Part shown: piece by piece, positions 50,001 through 60,457 of the stretch | How positions within the stretch are numbered: the stretch's first letter is position 1 | Layout: each line of letters begins with the position of its first letter | Assembly (NCBI GenBank): GCA_028345065.1 | Contig: JAOMCN010000007.1 | Location: 1 to 64,000, forward strand | DNA length: 64,000 nt | Direction of reading: 5' to 3' | From: Rhodospirillales bacterium | GTDB taxonomy: Bacteria > Pseudomonadota > Alphaproteobacteria > Rhodospirillales > UBA2165 | Program-made: the position numbers and the translations under genes | The notes under the pieces: generated by a model | What the model saw: the letters and a program-made list of their open reading frames with translations, nothing else | The model's database searches: none | What the model was told of the DNA's origin: nothing

Positions 50001-51080
50001 ATGGCGAAAAAAAAAGTTTTCAGAGCCGTTGGTTTGATGAGTGGGACATCGTTAGACGGTATTGATGTAGCCTATCTTGAAAGTAATGGCCTTTCCCTTT
50101 CCTTATTGGATGGGTGGGCAACTTATCCATATTCAAAAAGTTTTAGAAATCGACTAAGGCGTATTAATTCTGATCCTTCGAATCAAAACGCAATAGAAAG
50201 GGAGCTTACCGAACTGCATTATTGCGCTGTACAGGATTTTTTAAAAAGCAAGAAGTTAAATCCTGAAAAAATTGATCTAATAGGTTTTCATGGCCACACT
50301 ATTGAACATAATCCGGAAAAGTCCCGCTCTGTTCAGATTGGGGATGGGGAGCTTTTAGCGCAAAAGCTAAAAATCACCGTATTTAATAATTTTCGTTCAA
50401 ATGACATTCGTCATGGGGGGCAGGGTGCACCGTTGACACCTATTTTTCATTCCAGATTAGCTGCGCAGTTTGAGAGACCACTTGCTGTTCTAAACATTGG
50501 AGGTGTTGCAAATGTCACTTGGATTGGCGGCCACGAAGAAGAACTATGGGCGTTTGATACTGGACCCGGTAATGCCTTGATCGACGATTGGGTAATGCGA
50601 CATGGTGCAGGGGAATATGATGTCGATGGCGCTATTGCGGCTAGGGGTTCCATTAATTTTGAAGCTCTAGAGGGACTACTAAATCACGAATATTTTAACC
50701 AAAACCCACCTAAATCTTTGGACCGGAACGAATTTTTTGTAGGTTTTCAGGAAGATTTCAGTTTAGAAGATGGTGCTGCAACACTCGGCAGATTTACAGC
50801 GGAAACTGTTAGGCTATCCCAAACGCATTTTCCTAGACCCGTTACCCAATGGATTGTCTGTGGTGGGGGGCAGCATAACAAATTCATTCTATCTCAGCTT
50901 CGCAATAATTTGGATCAACCGGTATTAGTTGCAGACGATGTCGGGTGGCATGGAGACGCAATTGAGGCCCAGGCATTTGCCTATTTAGCCATACGCAGTA
51001 GTCTTGGTTTGCCAATTAGCTTTCCGAATACAACAGGGGTGAGTAAACCACTCACGGGGGGGGTTCGACATGATCCATAG
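50001..51080 (+). CDS. anmK: Anhydro-N-acetylmuramic acid kinase
   Basis: GLMSGTSLDGIDVAYLE, GFHGHTIEHNP, LNIGGVANVTWI, AFDTGPGNALIDDW. Confidence 0.97.
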   Translation: MAKKKVFRAVGLMSGTSLDGIDVAYLESNGLSLSLLDGWATYPYSKSFRNRLRRINSDPSNQNAIERELTELHYCAVQDFLKSKKLNPEKIDLIGFHGHTIEHNPEKSRSVQIGDGELLAQKLKITVFNNFRSNDIRHGGQGAPLTPIFHSRLAAQFERPLAVLNIGGVANVTWIGGHEEELWAFDTGPGNALIDDWVMRHGAGEYDVDGAIAARGSINFEALEGLLNHEYFNQNPPKSLDRNEFFVGFQEDFSLEDGAATLGRFTAETVRLSQTHFPRPVTQWIVCGGGQHNKFILSQLRNNLDQPVLVADDVGWHGDAIEAQAFAYLAIRSSLGLPISFPNTTGVSKPLTGGVRHDP

Positions 51081-51100
51081 GTTATAAAAATTAGAATAAA

Positions 51101-51751
51101 TTACGTGTTGTCAGGTGGAAGGGATTTGTCAAGATAACTAGCTACCTCTTTAGAGAGATTATCCATATTATCTTTATAAAAATGGTCGGCACCTCTAACT
51201 ATACTTAGATTTACAGAAATATTTTTTTGCCCATCAAGCTTTTGAGATAATTTTTTGACTGCGTCTAAAGAGATATGGGCATCTTTGTCGCCGTGGATGA
51301 TTAAACCCGAAGATGGACATGGTGCTAGGAAAGAAAAATCTTCCGTTCCTGCCGGCGGCGAGATGGAAACAAACCCTTCAATTTCAGGTCGTCGCATCAT
51401 TAACTGCATAGAAATGAGTGCACCAAAAGAGTATCCGCCAATCCAACAAAATGGACTGTTACTGTTAAATTGCTGCATCCAGTCGAATGCGTAGGCGGCA
51501 TCACTTAGTTCACCTACTCCATTGTCAAATGTGCCCTGGGAGCGTCCCACTCCCCTAAAATTAAAACGGAGAACCGAAAACCCGCGTTCCACGAAGTTAT
51601 TGAACATTATAAATACAACACGGTTATTCATATTCCCCCCGTGAAGAGGATGAGGATGAAGAACGATAGCGATTGGGGCATCAGAGTTTTTACTTTGATG
51701 GTAGCGGCCTTCTAGGCGACCGTCTGGTCCGTTGAATATAACTTCAGCCAT
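51101..51751 (-). CDS. Alpha/beta hydrolase
   Basis: LHPHPLHGGNMNNRVV, FNFRGVGRSQG, GGYSFGALISM nucleophile motif. Confidence 0.9.
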   Translation of the reverse strand: MAEVIFNGPDGRLEGRYHQSKNSDAPIAIVLHPHPLHGGNMNNRVVFIMFNNFVERGFSVLRFNFRGVGRSQGTFDNGVGELSDAAYAFDWMQQFNSNSPFCWIGGYSFGALISMQLMMRRPEIEGFVSISPPAGTEDFSFLAPCPSSGLIIHGDKDAHISLDAVKKLSQKLDGQKNISVNLSIVRGADHFYKDNMDNLSKEVASYLDKSLPPDNT

Positions 51752-51852
51752 AATATTAGTTAGTTCCGTTCTCTGGTTCTAAAAAGGCCAGCACTATGAT
51801 CTAATTATTCTATAAAATTGTGATAATGGACATCCATCATCTATCTAGAAAA

Positions 51853-51877
51853 ATAGTTGACTAATATAGTCGGGTAA
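51853..51877 (+). promoter_or_regulatory. Candidate type 1 IscR-binding site upstream of cysE
   Basis: ATAGTTGACTAATATAGTCGGGTAA matches 24 of 25 positions of the E. coli type 1 consensus ATASYYGACTRWWWYAGTCRRSTAT; overlaps a putative -35 TTGACT with 17-bp spacer to TAGCTT. Confidence 0.8.
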
Positions 51878-51979
51878 ATTAGCTTTGCTTGGTAAGTATA
51901 TAGTGTCTAAACGCGAAAAACCAAGTGTTATAGCGGCTAGTTTAGACCTTGTCCTCAAATTTATTGCGAAAATGGAGCG

Positions 51980-52717
51980 GTGACAATTAGTATTATTGGT
52001 AGATTAGTCGAGGATCTGGATTCGTTTATGGCCAGAGATCCCGCTGCCCGTTCTCGGATAGAGGTTATACTCTGTTATCCGGGTTATCACGCTATTCTAT
52101 TTTATCGTTTGGCCAACGCGCTATGGAGGCGTCGTTTTAACCTGATGGGGCGGTTTATATCTAATGTCGGTAAATTCCTTACCGGTATTGAGATCCATCC
52201 TGGCGCAACTATTGGTCGTCGGTTATTTATTGATCATGGAAATGGTGTTGTTATAGGGGAAACGTCTGAGGTTGGTGATGATGTAACACTTTATCAGGGC
52301 GTTACACTCGGCGGTACAACTTTGGAAAAAGGTAAGCGTCATCCAACACTAGGGGAAAACGTTATAGTAGGTTCGGGTGCGCAAGTGCTGGGACCCATTA
52401 AGGTTGGGGATAAAGCGCGCATAGGCGCGAATGCCGTTGTTCTTAAAGATGTCCCGGTGGGTGCCACAATGGTCGGTATCCCTGCCAAAATTGTTATGGG
52501 TCAGAAGAAACAAAAGACTGGCGATTTCACTGCTTACGGTACGCCTACCGAGGATTTGCCGGATCCGATCTTCCAAAGTTTTGAAAACCTAAGGTCTCAG
52601 CTTAATACTTTAGCGGGTCGGGTGCACGAATTGGAAGATGAATTAAAAGGTGTTTATGCAGAAGAAAATGAAAAGAATAACGATATGGTCACTCCTGGAT
52701 CCTCCTCTGGGACTTGA
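51980..52717 (+). CDS. cysE: Serine O-acetyltransferase (GTG start)
   Basis: [45 protein letters not shown] hexapeptide repeats. Confidence 0.95.
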   Translation: MTISIIGRLVEDLDSFMARDPAARSRIEVILCYPGYHAILFYRLANALWRRRFNLMGRFISNVGKFLTGIEIHPGATIGRRLFIDHGNGVVIGETSEVGDDVTLYQGVTLGGTTLEKGKRHPTLGENVIVGSGAQVLGPIKVGDKARIGANAVVLKDVPVGATMVGIPAKIVMGQKKQKTGDFTAYGTPTEDLPDPIFQSFENLRSQLNTLAGRVHELEDELKGVYAEENEKNNDMVTPGSSSGT

Positions 52718-52770
52718 GTTTTATAAAATTTGAACAGATTACCCCGTAGTTAGAAGGAAGGAGTGCGGAG

Positions 52771-53280
52771 GTGAAACTTAGCACAAAAGGTAGATATGCA
52801 GTAATGGCAATGGTGGATTTAGCCCGTCAGGGAGCGAATGGACCGGTTTCACTCGCCGACATTGCTGAGAGACAGGATATTTCTCTTTCATACCTGGAGC
52901 AGTTGTTCGGGAAACTTCGTAAAGGGGCTCAGGTTAAGAGTGTCCGAGGGCCCGGTGGTGGGTATATGCTGACGCGCCATCCATCCGAGATGAGAATATC
53001 TGACATCATTGTGGCTGTTGATGAGCCTATCAAGGCGACGCGATGCGCACCTGGCTCGCCGGAAGGTTGTAGGACCGATAAGAGCCGTTGTTTAACACAC
53101 GATCTGTGGGAGGAACTCGGTAACCATATATTTGCATTTCTGAGTTCGGTGTCGCTAGATGATGTTATCGAAGACCGCTTATTGGGTTTCGGAAACAGTT
53201 TCAATATCAATAGACAAACAATTCTGCCTGCCGACAAGATAGAGTTTAATCTTAGTAATAAAATACAAGCGGCTGAGTAA
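52771..53280 (+). CDS. iscR: Rrf2-family Fe-S cluster regulator IscR (GTG start)
   Basis: KLSTKGRYAVMAMVDLA, ISLSYLEQLFGKLRK, SVRGPGGGYML, three Cys and His in RCAPGSPEGCRTDKSRCLTHDLW. Confidence 0.95.
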   Translation: MKLSTKGRYAVMAMVDLARQGANGPVSLADIAERQDISLSYLEQLFGKLRKGAQVKSVRGPGGGYMLTRHPSEMRISDIIVAVDEPIKATRCAPGSPEGCRTDKSRCLTHDLWEELGNHIFAFLSSVSLDDVIEDRLLGFGNSFNINRQTILPADKIEFNLSNKIQAAE

Positions 53281-53297
53281 GGCGGTAGAAGTCGAAA

Positions 53298-54425
53298 ATG
53301 GTCAGTACTTATCTCGATTATAACGCCACGGCACCCGTATGGCCCGAGGTTATCGAAGGCGTATCAGAGGCGATGAAAATCGGTGGGAATGCGTCCTCTG
53401 TGCATGAACTTGGCAGAAAAGCTAACAGTTTAGTCGAGGAAGCGCGCGAAAAGATTGCTACTTTAGTAAATGCTCATCCTAGCCAAGTTATCTTTACAAG
53501 TGGTGGAACGGAAGCAAATAATTTGGCGCTTAATCAGGGACGTGGTGGTTGCGTGATTTTGGCATCTATAGAGCATGATTCTATCTTAAACGCACACACG
53601 CAGGCTAAGCTTATTAATGTAGGTTCTGATGGTATTATATGCATTGATCACATGCAAAGCCTGCTCGCTGAAAGTTCCGCAGGAAGCATCATTTCAGTAA
53701 TGCTGGCAAACAATGAAACAGGAGTTCTGCAACCCATTGAACACGTCAGCGCCATGGGGCGCGAGCGAGGCGCATTGGTTCATTGCGATGCCATCCAGGC
53801 TGTCGGTAAAATCGATGTAAATTGGCAGGCCCTAGACGTTGATATGATGAGCCTATCGGCCCATAAGCTGGGTGGTCCGCAGGGGATTGGTGCACTTATT
53901 GTAGCCGAGGAACTTGATTTCTTGCCGTGTTTGAAGGGCGGAGGGCAGGAGCGAAACCGTCGTGCCGGGACCGAGAATGTTCCAGGGATCGTTGGTTTCG
54001 GCATTGCAGCGGACTTGGTTCGTGAGAACAAGACCAATATGGATAACACAGTCCAATTGCGTGAGACTATGGAGAATAAGCTCCGGTCCATCATACCTGA
54101 AATCAATATTTACGGCTCATCAGTTGAGCGCCTGCCCAATACGAGTTGCTTCTCCATGCCCGGTGTCGAGGCAATAACCCAATTGGTGGCTTTAGATTTA
54201 GAAGGCGTAATGGTCAGCGCGGGTTCAGCGTGTTCCTCAGGAAAAGTGACGGCTTCCCATGTATTAAAAGCGATGGGCGTTTCTAACTCAGAAGCATCTT
54301 CGGCAATCAGAGTGAGCTTGGGCTGGGGAAGTAAACTAGAAGATGTGGAGGCCTTTTTGTCCACTTGGCAGAATTTATATTTTAGTACCCGAATTGACGA
54401 CCAAATTAAGGCGACAGCAGCGTGA
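53298..54425 (+). CDS. Cysteine desulfurase, NifS/IscS class (first of tandem pair)
   Basis: YLDYNATAPV, TSGGTEANNLAL, SAHKLGGPQGIGAL (PLP Lys), SAGSACSSGKVTASHVL (active-site Cys loop). Confidence 0.94.
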   Translation: MVSTYLDYNATAPVWPEVIEGVSEAMKIGGNASSVHELGRKANSLVEEAREKIATLVNAHPSQVIFTSGGTEANNLALNQGRGGCVILASIEHDSILNAHTQAKLINVGSDGIICIDHMQSLLAESSAGSIISVMLANNETGVLQPIEHVSAMGRERGALVHCDAIQAVGKIDVNWQALDVDMMSLSAHKLGGPQGIGALIVAEELDFLPCLKGGGQERNRRAGTENVPGIVGFGIAADLVRENKTNMDNTVQLRETMENKLRSIIPEINIYGSSVERLPNTSCFSMPGVEAITQLVALDLEGVMVSAGSACSSGKVTASHVLKAMGVSNSEASSAIRVSLGWGSKLEDVEAFLSTWQNLYFSTRIDDQIKATAA

Positions 54426-55615
54426 TTACTGAAACTAAATTCGGCAGTAAACCAATTTATTTGGATAATCACTCCACGACGCCTGTTGATCCGCGGGTGG
54501 TTGATGTAATGATGCCATATTTTGGTGAGAAGTTTGGTAACCCCCACTCTTCCAGTCATTACTATGGATGGGAAGCGGCAGAAGCGGTTGAGATAGCGCG
54601 TGAACAGATAGCCGATCTGATTGGCGCGAAGGCGAATGAAATTTTTTTCACCTCTGGTGCTACAGAGTCTAATAACACAGCCATCAAAGGCGTTGCCCGT
54701 TTTTATAAAAGTCGTCGAAAACACCTTATCACCTGTGTAACTGAACATATGTGCGTTTTAGATTCGGCTTTCCAACTGGAGAGAGAAGGTTTTGACGTTA
54801 CTTACTTACATGTTGGGGTGGATGGCCTAATTGATTTGGACGAATTGAAAAAGGCTATTACAGATCAAACCATCTTGGTATCAATTATGACTGTACAAAA
54901 TGAGATTGGTGTTATTCAGCCAATGTCGGAAATTGGTGCCATCTGTCGAGAAAACAAGGTCTTTTTACACACTGATGCCGCTCAAGCTGTCGGTAAAATC
55001 TCCGTCAATGTAGACGATATGAAGGTCGATCTCCTTAGCCTTACTGCACATAAGATATATGGACCTATGGGTATTGGGGCGCTCTACGTGAGAAAAACCC
55101 CGCGTGTCCGTCTAGAGCCGATGTTCAACGGAGGAGGGCAGGAAAACGGCCTACGATCTGGCACCCTTCCACCGCCACTATGTGTTGGTCTGGGTCACGC
55201 CCTCAAAATTGCGAAGGTAGAGATGGCGGCTGAATCATTAAGGTTAAAAAACCAACGGGACAGGATCTGGGGAAACTTAAATCGTGAATTATCAGGTTTG
55301 CACTTAAATGGGACAATTAAACATCGGGTGCCCGGTAATCTGTGCATTAGTATTGAGGATGTAGACGCTGAAAGCGTAATGGCTGCTTTACCTGGATTGG
55401 CCCTATCTTCGGGTTCGGCGTGTACGTCTGCATCTGAGGAGTCCTCTCACGTATTGAAAGCCTTGGGGCTTTCCAACGAGATGGCTGAAGCCAGTCTCCG
55501 GATTGGGCTAGGCCGTTTTAACACTGATGAAGAATTAGATTTTGCTACCAATAGTTTAATCGAGGCGGTTGTTAAAGTCCGTCAAGGGCGAAAGATAATT
55601 GCTGCAGCCGAATGA
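54422..55615 (+). CDS. iscS: Cysteine desulfurase IscS-type (second of tandem pair)
   Basis: YLDNHSTTPVDPRVV, TSGATESNN, TAHKIYGPMGIGALY, SSGSACTSASEESSHVLKALG; GTG start overlaps the previous stop. Confidence 0.94.
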   Translation: MITETKFGSKPIYLDNHSTTPVDPRVVDVMMPYFGEKFGNPHSSSHYYGWEAAEAVEIAREQIADLIGAKANEIFFTSGATESNNTAIKGVARFYKSRRKHLITCVTEHMCVLDSAFQLEREGFDVTYLHVGVDGLIDLDELKKAITDQTILVSIMTVQNEIGVIQPMSEIGAICRENKVFLHTDAAQAVGKISVNVDDMKVDLLSLTAHKIYGPMGIGALYVRKTPRVRLEPMFNGGGQENGLRSGTLPPPLCVGLGHALKIAKVEMAAESLRLKNQRDRIWGNLNRELSGLHLNGTIKHRVPGNLCISIEDVDAESVMAALPGLALSSGSACTSASEESSHVLKALGLSNEMAEASLRIGLGRFNTDEELDFATNSLIEAVVKVRQGRKIIAAAE

Positions 55616-55646
55616 ACTATAATTCAATTAAAAAGGTATAAATAGT

Positions 55647-57107
55647 ATGCCCGCCATAAATGAAACAGTTGACCAAGTAAAATCGGTTGAAAAGTATAAA
55701 TATGGTTTTGTTACTGATATCGACTCTGAATTTGCACCTAAAGGCCTTAGCGAAGATATTGTCAGGTTTATTTCTGCCAAAAAAGAAGAACCAGCATGGC
55801 TTCTGGAGTGGCGTATTAAAGCATATCGTCACTGGCTTACAATGGATGAACCGGATTGGGCTAAAATTGGTTATCCTCCGATAGACTATAATGACGCCTA
55901 TTATTATTCGGCACCCAAAAGTGGTGATGAAGGACCCGAAAGCCTTGATGAAGTTGATCCAGAGCTTTTGGCCACTTATGAAAAGCTGGGTATTCCACTC
56001 CATGAGCAGGAGGTTCTAGCCGGTGTTAAAAACGTAGCTGTTGACGCGGTTTTCGATAGCGTATCTGTAGCGACGACATTTAAAGAAACATTAGCTGAGC
56101 ATGGCGTCATATTTTGTCCGATATCTGAAGCTGTAAAAAATCATCCAGAGTTGGTTCAGAAGTATATGGGTTCTGTTGTACCTACCGCAGACAACTACTT
56201 TGCCGCTTTGAACTCGGCCGTGTTTACGGATGGTTCCTTTGTATTCATTCCGAAAGGAGTGAGGTGTCCCATGGAACTGTCCACCTACTTTCGCATCAAT
56301 GCAGCAAATACAGGCCAGTTCGAACGCACGTTGATCATTGCCGAAGAAGGGTCTTATGTGAGCTATTTAGAAGGTTGCACTGCACCAATGAGGGACGAAA
56401 ACCAACTTCATGCAGCAGTAGTGGAGTTAGTTACCAAGGACGATGCAGAAATCAAATACTCTACGGTGCAGAATTGGTACCCGGGTGACGAAAATGGCGT
56501 TGGAGGCATCTATAATTTTGTCACAAAACGGGGTGCTTGCCGCGGTAAAAACTCGAAAATATCATGGACCCAGGTTGAAACTGGTTCCGCCATAACGTGG
56601 AAATATCCAAGTTGTATTCTACAAGGGGATAATTCTGTAGGAGAGTTTTATTCTGTTGCGATTACAAACAACTTCCAACAGGCCGATACGGGTACAAAGA
56701 TGATCCATCTTGGAAGGAATACGTCATCTCGGATTATCGCTAAAGGTATCTCAGCCGGAAAATCCCAAAGTACTTATCGTGGTTTGGTAAAGATGATGCC
56801 CAAGGCAGATGGCGGTCGAAACTTTACCCAGTGCGATTCGCTTCTCATAGGCAAGGAATGTGGTGCCCATACTATACCCTACATCGAAAGTAAGAACCCC
56901 TCAGCGAGAGTGGAACACGAGGCTACGACCTCTAAAATAGCGGATGACCAGCTTTTTTATTGTCGCCAACGCGGGATAGCAGAAGAAGACGCCGTAGCTT
57001 TGATTGTGAATGGGTTTTGTCGGGAAGTTCTTCAAGAACTTCCTATGGAGTTTGCTGTGGAAGCCCAAAAACTGGTTGGCATTAGCCTTGAAGGCAGTGT
57101 TGGCTGA
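55647..57107 (+). CDS. sufB: Fe-S cluster assembly protein SufB
   Basis: [68 protein letters not shown]. Confidence 0.97.
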   Translation: MPAINETVDQVKSVEKYKYGFVTDIDSEFAPKGLSEDIVRFISAKKEEPAWLLEWRIKAYRHWLTMDEPDWAKIGYPPIDYNDAYYYSAPKSGDEGPESLDEVDPELLATYEKLGIPLHEQEVLAGVKNVAVDAVFDSVSVATTFKETLAEHGVIFCPISEAVKNHPELVQKYMGSVVPTADNYFAALNSAVFTDGSFVFIPKGVRCPMELSTYFRINAANTGQFERTLIIAEEGSYVSYLEGCTAPMRDENQLHAAVVELVTKDDAEIKYSTVQNWYPGDENGVGGIYNFVTKRGACRGKNSKISWTQVETGSAITWKYPSCILQGDNSVGEFYSVAITNNFQQADTGTKMIHLGRNTSSRIIAKGISAGKSQSTYRGLVKMMPKADGGRNFTQCDSLLIGKECGAHTIPYIESKNPSARVEHEATTSKIADDQLFYCRQRGIAEEDAVALIVNGFCREVLQELPMEFAVEAQKLVGISLEGSVG

Positions 57108-57140
57108 TCTTAAATAACCATACGGAATTGAATATTTATA

Positions 57141-57890
57141 ATGCTGAAGATTAAGAACCTGCACGCAACCGTGGATGGAAAAGAAATTTTGAAAGGCATA
57201 GATCTCGCTATGGGGTTTGGTGAGGTTCATGCGATCATGGGTCCTAACGGTTCTGGTAAGAGCACTCTATCTTATGTCCTTGCTGGCCGGAATGGATATG
57301 AGGTTACCAAGGGTGAGGTTTTGTATAATGATAAAAACCTATTGGAAATGAAACCAGAGGAAAGGGCCGGGGAAGGGGTGTTCCTTGCGTTTCAATATCC
57401 GGTGGAGCTTCCTGGCGTCTCATCAATGAACTTCCTAAAAGCTGCGGTTAATGCGGTGCGAAAATATCGGGGAGAGAACGAGCTGGATGCAATGGATTTT
57501 TTAAAATTCGTGCGCGAAACAACTAAGATGCTCAATATCACTGATGACATGCTAAAGCGTGCCGTCAATGTTGGTTTTTCGGGCGGCGAAAAAAAACGGA
57601 ATGAAGTATTACAGATGGCGGTCCTTAAGCCGACACTTTCCGTTCTCGATGAAACTGACAGTGGCTTAGACGTTGACGCTCTGCGTATAGTCGGCGAGGG
57701 GGTAACGGCGTTGCGCTCGCCGCATCGTTCTATGCTTGTTATTACGCATTATCAAAGGCTTCTCGATCATATCGTTCCTGATGAAGTACATATTTTGGCT
57801 GATGGTAAGATTGTGAGGTCAGGCGGTAAGGAGCTTGCGGTGGAACTTGAGCAGGAGGGTTACTCAAGGTACACGGCAGACGCTGCCTAG
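57141..57890 (+). CDS. sufC: Fe-S cluster assembly ATPase SufC
   Basis: MGPNGSGKSTLSYVLAG, GFSGGEKKRNEVLQMAVLKPTLSVLDETDSGLDVDALR. Confidence 0.97.
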   Translation: MLKIKNLHATVDGKEILKGIDLAMGFGEVHAIMGPNGSGKSTLSYVLAGRNGYEVTKGEVLYNDKNLLEMKPEERAGEGVFLAFQYPVELPGVSSMNFLKAAVNAVRKYRGENELDAMDFLKFVRETTKMLNITDDMLKRAVNVGFSGGEKKRNEVLQMAVLKPTLSVLDETDSGLDVDALRIVGEGVTALRSPHRSMLVITHYQRLLDHIVPDEVHILADGKIVRSGGKELAVELEQEGYSRYTADAA

Positions 57891-57907
57891 GGAGTGGATC
57901 ACTAAAA

Positions 57908-59197
57908 ATGAACAAACTTTCTGCTACAAGCCAGTCATTTGTTGACGCATGCTCCATATCTGAAACGGAGTTGCCGTGGCTCTTGTCGTTGAAAAAGTGC
58001 GGTATAGAAGATTTTTCCAAAGTGGGTTTGCCCACTTTACGTAATGAGGCATGGAGATACACCAGCCTTAAGCAACTTGAACGCCTTGATTGGCAAAAAG
58101 TAGCAGAGGATTATGAAGTTGGTGAACTCTCGTGGCTGACGAGCGGTGACTCCTACAAGCTGGTAATAGTTAATGGCAAGTTTAATTATGATTTATCAGA
58201 AATGAGCGGTTTTCCAGAAGGTGCTTTCATAGGCTCTCTTTCGGAGGCATTAGTTTCTCATAGTGAGCTTTTGGAGACCCACCTTGGTAGGATAGCAACT
58301 TCCAAGGACGGCCCCCTTTTGGCACTCAATGCTTCCCATATGGCAGATGGCTATGTCATCCTGCTCAGCAAAGTACAACTAACTAAGCCTATTCAAATAC
58401 TGAACGTTGGCCGGACTGACGGACAGGCTATCGCTTACCATCCACGGAACCTCATTTTATTGGACCAGCTGAGCCGGGCAACTATTATTGAACATTGTAC
58501 AGGTCAGAACGCAGGCTCATATTTCGTAAATTCCGGAACAGAAATTTTCGTTGATCAAGGTTCCCACCTTCAACACCATCGCATATTTGCAGACGGACCT
58601 GAGGCAATAGGTGTTGCCAGCACTGGCGTCAGGGTTGGCTCGGACGCCAACTACACCAGTCTTGTACTCTCGGACGGCGGCAAGCTATTACGAAATGATG
58701 TTCGCATTCATTTATCAGCTAGTGGTGCCGAAACTAAACTTGGTGGAATATACATGGCCGATGATGGACAACATGTGGACCATACCGTACTGATCGAGCA
58801 TGAAATGCCGCATACAAAAAGTGAACAATTGTTTAAAGGAGCTCTAGGCGGTAAGGCCCGCGGTGTTTTTCAAGGGAATATAAATGTTCATGAAGGTGCA
58901 GACGGTAGTGATGGGCAGCTTACCAACAAAACGCTACTGCTGTCTCCAGGTACAGAAGTAAATAGCAAACCTCAGCTCGAAATTTATGCCGATGATGTTA
59001 AATGTTCCCATGGTTCTGCAGTGGGGGAACTGGATGAGGAGGAATTGTTCTATTTGCGGTCAAGGGGGATACCCTATGCCCAGGCAAAATCTATTTTGGT
59101 GGAAAGCTTCTTATCGGAAGTCATTGACAAATTTGACTTGGGCGAACTCACCGATACATTCAGCCGGCGAATTTCCGACTGGATACAGGCAGATTAA
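57908..59197 (+). CDS. sufD: Fe-S cluster assembly protein SufD
   Basis: LPTLRNEAWRYTSLKQL, ADDVKCSHGSAVGELDEEELFYLRSRGIPYAQAKSILVESFL. Confidence 0.95.
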   Translation: MNKLSATSQSFVDACSISETELPWLLSLKKCGIEDFSKVGLPTLRNEAWRYTSLKQLERLDWQKVAEDYEVGELSWLTSGDSYKLVIVNGKFNYDLSEMSGFPEGAFIGSLSEALVSHSELLETHLGRIATSKDGPLLALNASHMADGYVILLSKVQLTKPIQILNVGRTDGQAIAYHPRNLILLDQLSRATIIEHCTGQNAGSYFVNSGTEIFVDQGSHLQHHRIFADGPEAIGVASTGVRVGSDANYTSLVLSDGGKLLRNDVRIHLSASGAETKLGGIYMADDGQHVDHTVLIEHEMPHTKSEQLFKGALGGKARGVFQGNINVHEGADGSDGQLTNKTLLLSPGTEVNSKPQLEIYADDVKCSHGSAVGELDEEELFYLRSRGIPYAQAKSILVESFLSEVIDKFDLGELTDTFSRRISDWIQAD

Positions 59198-59200
59198 GCA

Positions 59201-60457
59201 ATGGATGCAACCCCTTCCAATATTGATCTGCAGCGTTCCAATTACGATGTAGATGCGATCAGAGCAGATTTTCCCATCTTGGCTTCGGAAATTAACGGCT
59301 ATCCACTTGCATTCCTTGATAGTGGTGCAAGTGCCCAGAAGCCGGAGTGCGTTTTACGGTGTATGGATGACGTATATCGGCGGTCGTATGCGAATGTGCA
59401 CCGTGGAGCATATACCCTGAGCCAAGCGGCAACCGATTACTACGAAGGGGCCCGTAAAACAGTTGCTAGGTATATCAATGCTAGGTCCGATGATGAAATT
59501 GTTTTTACCCACAATGTAACCGCGGCTATTAACTTAGTGGCTCATTCCTACGGTCGGAGATTCCTGCAGCGTGGGGACGAAGTCATTATAAGTCAAATGG
59601 AACACCATGCTAATATTGTCCCATGGCAATTGCTTCGTGACGAAATCGGTATTGAACTCAAGGTCGCGCCGATTGATGAAGCAGGTAACCTACTGTTAGA
59701 TCAGTTAGCTGAAATGTTTGGCTACAAAACAAAGTTAGTGTCCCTTACTCACGTTTCAAACGTACTGGGCACTATCGTGCCCATTAAAAAGGTTATTGAT
59801 CTAGCTCACGAGCGGGATGTCCCAGTTTTAATTGATGGTGCGCAGGGTATAGTTCATACCCGTGTAGATGTTCAGGATTTAGATGCGGAATTTTATGCCT
59901 TCACTGGTCATAAGCTATATGGTCCATCGGGCATTGGTGTCCTCTACGGAAAGAAGGATTTATTAAACACCATGCCGCCCTACGAGGGCGGCGGTGACAT
60001 GATTGAACGAGTGACATTCGAAAAAACTACTTACCGCGACGCTCCTGCGAGATTTGAAGCTGGTACGCCACCCATTGTAGAGGCTGCTGGACTGGCTGCA
60101 GCTATTGACTATGTGGATGGAATCGGGGTCGAAAACATCTCTGCACATGAGCAGGAATTACTCGCCTATGCCACAGAACGACTCAACGAGGTTGATGGGA
60201 TAACAATTTACGGCGAGGCGCAGCATAAGGCCGGAATTATCTCCTTTACCTTGGATAAGGTGCACCCTCATGACATAGGGACAATAATCGATAGTCGGGG
60301 TGTGTCGGTCCGGGCAGGGCACCATTGCGCCCAACCTCTGATGGATTGGCTTGGAATTGCTGCCACAACCCGGGCATCCTTTGGTATGTACAATAATAAG
60401 AACGATGTTGATGCGCTTGTGGAAGGTCTCAATTATGTAAAGGAAATATTCTCATAA
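59201..60457 (+). CDS. sufS: Cysteine desulfurase SufS (class II)
   Basis: FLDSGASAQKPECVL, NVHRGAYTLSQAAT, TGHKLYGPSGIGVLYG, VRAGHHCAQPLM active-site Cys. Confidence 0.96.
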   Translation: MDATPSNIDLQRSNYDVDAIRADFPILASEINGYPLAFLDSGASAQKPECVLRCMDDVYRRSYANVHRGAYTLSQAATDYYEGARKTVARYINARSDDEIVFTHNVTAAINLVAHSYGRRFLQRGDEVIISQMEHHANIVPWQLLRDEIGIELKVAPIDEAGNLLLDQLAEMFGYKTKLVSLTHVSNVLGTIVPIKKVIDLAHERDVPVLIDGAQGIVHTRVDVQDLDAEFYAFTGHKLYGPSGIGVLYGKKDLLNTMPPYEGGGDMIERVTFEKTTYRDAPARFEAGTPPIVEAAGLAAAIDYVDGIGVENISAHEQELLAYATERLNEVDGITIYGEAQHKAGIISFTLDKVHPHDIGTIIDSRGVSVRAGHHCAQPLMDWLGIAATTRASFGMYNNKNDVDALVEGLNYVKEIFS

